Shown in pieces: positions 56,440-64,000 of a DNA stretch of 64,000 nucleotides. Where the stretch lies: assembly GCF_028009165.1 (NCBI RefSeq), contig NC_079241.1:5456001-5520000 (forward strand). The letters run 5' to 3'. The notes beneath the pieces are model-generated. The model saw only the letters and a list, made by a program, of their open reading frames with translations. It searched no databases and had not been told where the DNA came from. Both the position numbers and the translations under genes were made by a program. Numbering within the stretch: the first letter of the stretch is position 1; every line of letters starts with the position of its first letter. This stretch comes from Akanthomyces muscarius (taxonomy: Eukaryota > Ascomycota > Sordariomycetes > Hypocreales > Cordycipitaceae).

Positions 56440-57459
56440 TTTAACCCTATTTCTGCTTGGTGTTATAATGCAGTCGAGAATAGTAAAATTGAAGGGGTTT
56501 TATCAGAAGCTGGGCACTTGCTTTATTTGTTTTCCACCGGGACCCCGGACCGTAAGCAGCCTGCTGCACGGGCTCTACTGGTAGCTTATACAGTGGCGTC
56601 CGGGAATATCAGCCTTTCGCCACCAATGATGGCGGATCTTGCGATAACATGCCTGCGCGGAATAGTAACTAGTCACTACCAGGCACTCCATTAGCTGTAA
56701 GTCGACGTCGACTGCCCCCTGATCAGGCCGCAAGGGGCTTGCCGCCGCATTACCCCACAAAGTGTCGGCAGAATTCTCGGCGCTTCAACGGACCACGATT
56801 GCTGATTGCTGGAAGAAGCAGCTTGTAAGCCGCAACATGCAGGCAATCGATATTACATGAAGGATCTGTGCCACATTCGCTCGATTTGCAATCTATGCCC
56901 TTAAGGATGTGGTGCGCTGTCTTCAGCAAAGACCCTTAAAATATGCAGGATAGATGAACCAAATTTCAAGGAACAATAGGAAACTGGGATTATAAAAAGA
57001 TTAGGATAGAGAGAATTAAAGATGATCATGGTCAAAGAAAAGAGAGTAAGAATAAGAAAAAAGATGTAGGATAAATGAGATGGAATTACAAACGTTAACA
57101 AGAGCTGCCTGCTACCGTTCCGTACTGTCCCATCGGCAGTTATTTACTTAATGTTGTAGAGTGTATATTGAATTCACAGCCAGCGATCTTTCCTTACTCC
57201 CGACGGCTTGTGTCAATCATTACATTCCTATTAGAGTTGCAGTGCAGCATACTAGGCGATCGGGACTAAAACATCCACCAACCGCTGTCAAAGACGGAAC
57301 ATAGTCTGCTTACACCCACGCAAGTGCGATGCAACGTCAATTGTACTCAATCCTACGGTAGATATGGCACGAGTTTGGATACAATCTTTATATAGCACGT
57401 AACTGTAGGCCATCTAAAGCTCGACTAGAAGTCTTTTTGTCGTACATTTCTCTGGCAAC
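56440..57459. other. Divergent promoter, beta-helix/lectin and WSC-GH3 genes
   Basis: This 1-kb stretch separates two divergent genes for secreted proteins; the middle part (56930-57080) is AT-rich. No gene was recognised. Confidence 0.5.
57387..57395 (+). promoter_or_regulatory. TATA box of the WSC-GH3 gene
   Basis: TTTATATAG lies about 70 bp upstream of the start codon at 57460, a usual position for a TATA box of a regulated fungal gene. Confidence 0.55.
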
Positions 57460-60187
57460 ATGATGTTGAGCAAGTACAACCTGCTGGCTTTGCTGCTTGC
57501 GAGCAGCGCATATGCACGCACTTGTCTGCCCGCGTATGAGGCGAAAATCTCATACGAGGGGTGCTACCATGACCCCAACTCTCCCCGCGATCTTGCCGGT
57601 CCGCTTTTGACCGTTGGGAAGCTCAACTCCCCGCGGTACTGCGCCAACATTTGTGGCGCGGCGGGATATTCATACTCGGGCGTCGAGTTTAGCATGTAAG
57701 AGAGCTCCCAATCTTGGACCATGTCGCCTACTGACTCGACTCAGTCAATGTTTCTGTGGCTACAAGATTGAAAGCACCTCGGTCAAGGCCGACGAGAGCC
57801 AATGCAACGCCGACTGCCCAGCAGATCCCAGCAAGAAGTGCGGCGGGGGAAACATGTAAGCCACGCAACCCCCCCCCCCCCCCCCCCCCCAGTGCACATT
57901 GTGTCGGCTAATGCGGTGCAGGATCAACATTTACAAAATCTCCAACCCTTCGCTCAATCCTCCTCTTTCTCCATCCTTCCCGGACTGCACCCGTGACCCT
58001 CTCTGCAGCAACGACGTCTGCGACATGAGCAAAAGCATCGCCGACCGCGCTGCCGCCGTGGTCAAGGTGCTCACTCTGGACGAAAAGGCGACCAACCTCG
58101 CCAGCAGCGCGTCGGGCAGCGCCCGGATCGGTCTCCCTGCGTACCAATGGCAAAACGAGGCCCTCCACGGCGTGGCCGGCAGCACCGGCGTGCAGTTCCA
58201 GTCTCCTCTCGGCGCCAACTTTAGCGCCGCCACCAGCTTCCCCATGCCCATCCTCCTCTCGGCCGCCTTTGACGACCAGCTTGTCAAGGACGTGGCCACC
58301 GTCATCAGCAGCGAGGCGCGCGCCTTCGCCAACCACGGCCTCGCGGGCCTGGACTTTTGGACGCCCAACATCAACCCGTTCCGCGACCCGCGCTGGGGCC
58401 GCGGCATGGAGACGCCGGGCGAGGACGCCTACCGCATCGCCAACTACGTCGTCAGCCTTGTCGATGGGCTGCAGGGCGGCATCGGCCCGGAATTCCATCG
58501 CGTCATTGCCACGTGCAAGCATTTCGCCGCGTATGATGTCGAAAGCGGCAGGACGCAGAACGACGTCCACCCTACGCAGCAGGACATGGCCGACTACTAC
58601 CTCCCCATGTTTGAGAGATGCGTGCGCGATGCCAAAGTCGGCTCCGTCATGTGCGCGTACAACTCTGTCGACGGCGTGCCTGCCTGCGCCAGCAGCTACC
58701 TTTTGCAGGATGTGCTCCGGGATGGCTGGGGCTTCAAGGAGCCCTACAACTACGTCGTTTCGGATTGTGACGCGATCGACAACATTTTCGATCCGCATCA
58801 CTATGCCAAGGATCGCGTAGAGGCCTCGGTGCTGGGCATCAACGCCGGCACTGATCTCGACTGCGGAGAGACTTATACCAACCTGAACCATGGTGTGCGC
58901 TCCAACCTCACCACTGAGGCGACCCTGGACAAGTCTCTCACGCGCTTGTACTCTGCCCTCATCAAAGTCGGCTACTTCAACCCACCGGCTCAGTACAACG
59001 AGCTCGGGTGGTCCGACGTAAATACCACGCAGGCACGGACTTTGGCGTATGATGCTGCGGCCAAGGGAATGACTCTTTTGAAGAATGACGGGACACTGCC
59101 ATTGCCAAAGTCCTTGTCCAACGTGGCCATTATTGGCCCGTGGGCGAACGTGACTGACAAGATGCAGGGCAATTATGCCGGCACTGCGCCTCTTCTTGCC
59201 AACCCTCTCGATGTCTTTCAGAAGCGTTGGCAAAACGTCAGATATGTACAAGGCGCCGATATCAATTCTAGCAACACTAGTGGGTTTGGGGCTGCTCTTG
59301 ATGCCGCACGATCGTCTGATCGCATCATCTATCTCGGCGGTATCGATATCGACATCGAAAACGAGGGCCATGATCGGACCTCAATTTCATGGCCCGGCAA
59401 CCAACTTGATCTCATCTCCCAGCTTTCCGACTTAGGAAAGCCTCTTGTCATTGTCCAGTTTGGCGGTGGCCAAATCGACGATTCCTCCCTTCTCAGCAAC
59501 TCCAAGGTCAGCTCCATTGTCTGGGCCGGCTACCCGGGCCAGGAAGGAGGCAATGCCGTGTTTGATGTGCTCACGGGCGCGGCGCCTCCAGCTGGCAGAC
59601 TACCTATAACCCAGTACCCAGCGAGCTACACCTCAAATAACAACATCCTGGACATGAACCTACGACCCTCCAACGGCATCCCGGGCCGCACATACATGTG
59701 GTACGCTGAAAACCCCATTTTTCCATTTGGACACGGCCTTCACTACACCAATTTTTCTACGTCCTGGGAGACCAAACCCAGCGCTTCCTACTCGATCCAG
59801 GCACTGGCGAGCCGAGCGGGCAACGACCCCAACAATGCCCTCTTTGCCAACCTCACCATCTCGATCAAGAACACGGGCGGCAAGGCCAACCTCGCATCCG
59901 ACTATGTGGGCTTGCTGTTCCTCAGCAGCCAGAATGCCGGTCCGTCGCCGCGGCCCAACAAGAAGCTCGTCTCGTACGGCCGCGCACATAATGTGCAGGT
60001 TGGCAGCACACATCAGCTGGATTTGAGAGTTAATATCGCGGAGCTTGCCCGGAGCGACGAAAGTGGCGACAGGTATATATATCCCGGGGACTACACTCTG
60101 GCGCTGGACACGACAGGTGTCATAACGGCCCAGTTCAAGCTCACCGGCCAGGCAGCCAAGATTAGCAGCCTTCCTCGCCGGTCCTAA
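57460..60187 (+). CDS. GH3 beta-xylosidase-like enzyme with N-terminal WSC domain
   Basis: Three exons (57460-57695, 57745-57855, 57922-60187), both joints in phase 2; 870 residues. A signal peptide (MMLSKYNLLALLLASSAYA) precedes a WSC domain at about residues 25-116, with the cysteine pattern YEGCYHD, CANICGAAGYSYSGVEF, QCFCG and NADCPADPSKKCGGGN; WSC domains bind glycans. Linker and the GH3 TIM-barrel follow from about residue 145, with nucleophile Asp397 in VVSDCDAIDN, then the alpha/beta sandwich and a C-terminal fibronectin-III-like domain (from about 780). Sequence is closest in style to fungal GH3 beta-xylosidases, which release xylose from xylo-oligosaccharides. A WSC domain is uncommon on this enzyme class. 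Intron 2 carries a 22-nt poly-C run. Confidence 0.9.
57869..57890. repeat. Poly-C run (22 nt) in an intron
   Basis: An uninterrupted run of 22 C within intron 2 of the WSC-GH3 gene. It is followed by AG, but splicing there would reach a stop codon; the next acceptor at 57920-57921 is used in the model. Confidence 0.9.
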
Positions 60188-61073
60188 ATCTGTATACACG
60201 CTGCCCAGAACGTTTGCGAAAGTCAGAGTGATTATGATAGTATTAGGGACGGCAAAAGTTTAGGAATCAAGGTAGTCAGGTAGGCAGCGAGGGACAGGAA
60301 GTTAGCCAAAGGGTATCAGTCGGTACCAGCTTACCTTAATTCAAGACGATAACGGAGGCAAGGAAAATAGAAGCAATTAGATAAATAAGAAGAAGACTAA
60401 AATCTACTGGTTGCTACTTATAAATATGAAGCTCGTTCTATTATCTCACTATTACGTTACAGTGACAGAAGTTAAGTCGTACCTATCGGAAATGGTGACT
60501 ACTGGACTAGGTCGTATTGGCGACGACTTGGGAGCCAAAGCGGACGTATTTTCCCACCGCTCCAGCCATCCCTAATTTTGTGGCTATTTGACATACTTAA
60601 AACGACGAACAACAAATGCGTCCGTGACGTTTGCAAGACATTTCCAATGACCCATCAATCCGGTCGCGCCCCTGTACACTGGAGTTGGTTTCCTCTCAAA
60701 GTAGCAGTATCGGCGAGAAGGCGTCTTGGCCATGCCACTTTAGGCAGTTAGACTGAGAAAATAGTTGCCAAGAATCGGCGCCATCAACCGCGCTTCATTT
60801 TCTCCACACATTTGGAGATGAAACTTTGCCGGTAATTCTGAGGCGTTGTCGGGATCAACAGCTTGTTGACTGCGCGACTCGTTGCCATTTTCTCGCTCGT
60901 ATGCCCAATTTTGGCAAAGGGAGTAGGAACTTACAAGTCACACTGTCGCGGGATTAGTAGAATGGAAGCTCAAGGGCGATACTATAAAGTGATGGATTCT
61001 CTCCTCATAGTTTTGTGGAACAAAATAAACCATTCTCGCTTATCATTTTCTTACTTTGCTTTATTCTCTCAAT
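60188..61073. other. Intergenic region, PhyH promoter
   Basis: This 886-bp stretch lies between two plus-strand genes and has AT-rich parts near 60370-60440. No gene was recognised. Confidence 0.5.
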
Positions 61074-62061
61074 ATGCCCAAAGTGTCATGCTGCGCGGAG
61101 CACGAAGCCGGCAAGTCTTTCCCGACTGAGGCTGGCAAGGAGCTCACCACTGTCTACGCAACCGATGCAAGCGTCACCCCAGAATCTCTGCAGGCCATTC
61201 TGGAAAGAGATGGTGCGCTCATTGTCAAGAATCTTGTGCCCAAGGAGCTGTGCCAGCAGATCCGCGCCGACCTCAAGTCGTCTTTCGACAGTGATCGCGT
61301 GGATCCATCTGGCTTCTTCCCCACGACAACCAAGCGCGCATACAGCATCTTGGCCAAATCCGATGCATGCGCTGAGCTCGCCGTCAACCCAGTTTTCCTC
61401 GGCGTAGCGAACCAGATGCTCACGAGCCACTACACGTACTGGGAGGGCCAGAAGCAGCTGCATGTCAGCGGGAAGCCGCAGATCACAACCATTGTAGGGT
61501 TTCGGGTCGAACCTGGTGGCTCGCAGCAATCGATGCACAGAGACGATGCCGACTACCATACCCGCAACTGCGATATGCCAGTTATGATGGGCTGCGTCAC
61601 GGTGAATATGACCGTTCCGATCAATACGAAATATCTCTGACAACTGGCCACAGGCATTGACGAAGACGACGAAGGAGAATGGTGCCACAATCATTATCCC
61701 CAAAAGTCACCTTTGGGGTCCGGATCGCTGCCCTCTGGATGAAGAGGCCATTCCAGCTGAGCTAGAAATTGGCGACGCCGCCATCTTCCTGGGCAATGTC
61801 TACCATGCGGGCGGCGCCAATGTCACAGTTGATGAGGCCCGCGAGACGATTGGTATGTTCATGTGCAAAGGCACACTTCGCCAGGAGGAGAACCAATACT
61901 TGGAGCTACCTCCAGAGGTAGCAAAGGAGCGTAACTTTTCGCCGCAGCTGCTGAGGCTTCTTGGATATGGGATTCTTCCACCAGCGTTGGGCTTGTATAA
62001 GTACCAGGATCCAATGAAAGTGATTTTCGGCGTCAATGACGCCGAAACAGTGAATAAATAG
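61074..62061 (+). CDS. PhyH-family Fe(II)/2-oxoglutarate dioxygenase
   Basis: Two exons, 61074-61601 and 61654-62061, joined over a 52-nt GTGAAT...CACAG intron with CTGAC branch; 311 residues. A GTTCCG donor 12 nt later is possible but gives a 40-nt intron. The iron-binding facial triad is present: His155 and Asp157 in SMHRDDADYH, and His227 in LGNVYHAGG; Arg239 may bind 2-oxoglutarate. The block KTTKENGATIIIPKSHLWG is diagnostic of the phytanoyl-CoA dioxygenase family. Fungal members often tailor meroterpenoids or alkaloids. The gene has a Zn2Cys6 regulator 52 bp away in tail-to-tail arrangement, which fits a metabolic cluster; the substrate is unknown. Confidence 0.87.
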
Positions 62062-62113
62062 GACGCTTTCATACAACTAGGCAGCAGATGGTTGATGTAT
62101 TTTGTCTGATGCA

Positions 62114-63626
62114 TCATACCACCAAAATTCTGAACCCTTTCGTTTGCAGTACCTGGGCAAGTGGTCTCCAGTCTGGCTGGTCTCCGGACCAAAATGTGTT
62201 CAAAAAGCTCAGTACACCTTCGTAATGACGGAAACTAGTGGCTGCAAGAATGTTCCCAAGGAGTTCGCGCACTGTTTGTTGGCGTTGCACATTGCCCCAA
62301 CATTCCGTTCCGGCAACAAAAACAGGCCATGGGAGGTTTTGTATACAGATACTGGGCTGCTGGAAGCAAACAAGCTGCTCGAATAGCTTGGTCACTGTTG
62401 CTTGCCAGTCCGGGTTGTCGGCGGTAGTGTAGCCGAGGCAGCGATAGGAATACAAAACAGCAGCATAATGGTAGACATCCACCAGGCGAGTAAAATCTTG
62501 GCGCATTGCCGCTTTCTCGATGCCCAGTCGTCCGGCTGCAAGCAGAGTGGCGCCCCGAGCTTGCGTGAATTTTGACCGGATTGAATCAGGTGCAAAGTCA
62601 GCATCGGTAAGAAGGGCGTGTATTTCTTCTGGTAATGGCAACGGATATCGTGAGGCGAGTGTTACTCGGTGTAGATAGGTAAGATAGTCGGCGAATAAAA
62701 CGTTCTTGGAACCAGGCGTGGGCATCACAGTGTATCTGATGTCCTCAATATTGAAGGAAGTGGTTGATACCAGAACATCGTAAATAGCAAGCTGATTCCG
62801 AAGAAACGCAAAGAGCCCGTTGTTTAAGCCCGTTTTGCTCCCAAACACGTTGACCAGGGTCCTTGCGGCTAGCCTATGTCCTTCGGCTGCGGACGACTGG
62901 GAGTTGGACATTTCGTAGCAGGCTATCATGAGAATGCATGCCAGCATCCATTCTGCGTCCACAATGTCTGTTTGACTGTCAAGTTCAGCTCCTTCTGTCA
63001 GCCTGCTCGTCATGTCCTGCACCCGGGTATGTATCATGCCGAGGCAGGCATCGCGAGCCGCTTCAGGGAACACTTCCATTGCATGCTGGAAGCGAGATGA
63101 CCCGTGATGCGAGGCAAATGCGGCCACAGCAAGCCTGAGGCCAGGGGTGTTCATCGCTCTAGGCAGCACTATCCGCCGGTAGTCGTTTTCTGCAGAGTCG
63201 ACCCAGACCATCAGGCCTGCCAAGTTCTTGTCATAGTACTCGATTAATTGGGGCATTGAACTGGCTAGCGTCATATGAAGCATATCAGGTGCCGGGATAG
63301 GTATCAACTGCATTTGATCTGGATGTTCGGCAGTTGATCTGGTGCGGTCCTGTTTCGCCGGCGTTTGCTGAGCTACCGGGACCCGGCGGCCTTTAAGTTT
63401 TCCTCGAACTGCCACCCCATCGGCCCATCGCAGTCGCGGGCCGTAGCCGGGACATGCAAGACCTTTTTTCTCGCACTTTAAGCAGGTTGGGCGGCTACCG
63501 TCACAACGTATGCGCCGCTTGGTGCAAGTGCTGCAGCCTGGAGCGAAGCATTAGCGGGACCAAACAGGAAGTAGGAGACGAGGACATCGTACCTTTGCCT
63601 GGCGCCGAGGCATCTTTCTTGTCCAT
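62114..63626 (-). CDS. Zn2Cys6 transcription factor with fungal-specific domain (Fungal_trans_2 type)
   Basis: Two exons, 63626-63593 and 63537-62114; 485 residues. Exon 1 encodes MDKKDASAPGKG; splicing at GTACGA...CTCCAG gives the cluster CSTCTKRRIRCDGSRPTC LKCEKKGLAC with spacing 2-6-6-2-6. A Lys/Arg-rich linker follows, and then an all-helical region (about residues 110-460) like the Fungal_trans_2 domain, with AVAAFASHHGSSRF and LGMIHTRVQDM segments and hydrophobic heptads. It should be a DNA-binding regulator in the nucleus. The tail-to-tail placement next to the PhyH gene suggests it may control that gene or a cluster to the right. The start is fixed by the splice: without the first exon the zinc cluster would be lost. 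Confidence 0.88.
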
Positions 63627-63769
63627 GCTTAATACGGCAATAAATAGCAATCCGAATGTATGGTCAAGTTGGAAGCGCAGAAAATCGATGCAGGCGTTGT
63701 GTATGCAGCCTACATGGCCATGGAAGTGCTGTTGATGCTGATGAAAAGTCGAAGCTAGCGACTCCAGTG

Positions 63770-64000
63770 TTAGCGGCAACTGACTTTGTTTCTGGTGTCG
63801 CCGCCGCCACCACAACAGGGAAGAATCAGATTTGCGCATCGACATGACTGGTTCAGTGACGCCGAAAGGAAAGGTTGATTTCGATAATTTACTTCTGCCC
63901 TTAACAAAATCGCCAGTCTCGACGCGATGTCTGCGTCAGAACCCGATGAGGGCCGCCATGCGAGGCCGAGCATCTCGCGCATGTCTGCGTAGTCCTGGGA
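63770..64000 (-). CDS. Possible 3' part of a gene at the right edge
   Basis: A minus-strand frame is open from the window edge to a stop at 63770-63772 (about 76 codons). The first part, with DYADMREMLGLAWRPSSGSD, has a coding-like look; the end is Cys/Gly-rich and less convincing and might be intron or 3' UTR. No family is recognised, and the short gap to the regulator gene fits either reading. Confidence 0.3.
   Translation of the reverse strand, partial: SQDYADMREMLGLAWRPSSGSDADIASRLAILLRAEVNYRNQPFLSASLNQSCRCANLILPCCGGGGDTRNKVSCR

Noticed and set aside
57891..57892. AG after the poly-C run as the acceptor of WSC-GH3 intron 2
   Set aside because: Splicing here leads to an in-frame stop within seven codons; the acceptor at 57920-57921 keeps the frame and the WSC-GH3 continuity.
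57908..59371. 487-codon minus-strand frame opposite the GH3 gene
   Set aside because: It is an antisense shadow of a well-supported GH3 domain.
61614..61653. Alternative 40-nt intron in the PhyH gene (GTTCCG donor)
   Set aside because: It keeps the frame but is too short for normal fungal splicing and places the branch point very near the donor; the GTGAAT donor is better.

Overview
This window is nuclear DNA of a filamentous ascomycete. The gene set and the protein motifs suggest a Sordariomycete, probably of the order Hypocreales; the genus cannot be told from sequence alone. Support comes from short GT-AG introns (about 50-70 nt) with fungal branch points such as GCTAAC and CTGAC, GC-rich third codon positions, two Zn2Cys6 regulators, fungal-only families (RTC1, PAL1, Bys1-like, WSC) and long gene-free promoters. 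No CRISPR, operon, rRNA, recognisable tRNA or intact transposon was seen.

Region 1-47 kb is mostly conserved housekeeping genes. In order these are the 5' end of CFT1 (-), an LMBD1-type lysosomal cobalamin transporter (+), the MADS-box factor RLM1 (-), a 6-kb gene-free stretch, TFIID subunit TAF1 (-), a Gly/Ser-rich surface protein (-), a Zn2Cys6 regulator (+), a UVRAG/Vps38 autophagy protein (-), ERO1 (-), CKS1 (-), the U6 snRNA exonuclease USB1 (-), a frameshifted GNAT acetyltransferase (-), PAL1 (+), RTC1/SEA2 (-), the exon-junction protein Y14 (-), ribosomal protein eS30 (-) and a seven-helix RGS protein (-). Exons were joined by hand from splice signals and codon phase; several of these genes (CKS1, eS30, Y14, USB1, UVRAG) only appear after splicing.

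Region 47-64 kb looks accessory. Genes are spaced by 1-3 kb and most products are secreted: a Bys1-like thaumatin-type protein, a DUF7907-like protein, a beta-helix protein ending in a bulb-type lectin, and a GH3 beta-xylosidase carrying an N-terminal WSC domain. A Nudix hydrolase sits among them. A PhyH-type dioxygenase and a Zn2Cys6 regulator lie tail to tail at the right edge and may begin a metabolic cluster that continues outside.

The most unusual signal is the 3' end of TAF1. The C2HC zinc knuckle lies in a different reading frame from the upstream TAF1 body. Two candidate 5' splice sites 4 nt apart (GTATGT and GTTGAA) would send translation either into the zinc knuckle and a terminal exon 647 nt further on, or into an open frame that runs through that 647-nt intron and encodes a strongly charged coiled coil. 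Other points are two GC-AG introns, a 16-bp tandem duplication breaking the GNAT gene, and two secreted proteins with uncommon domain pairings.
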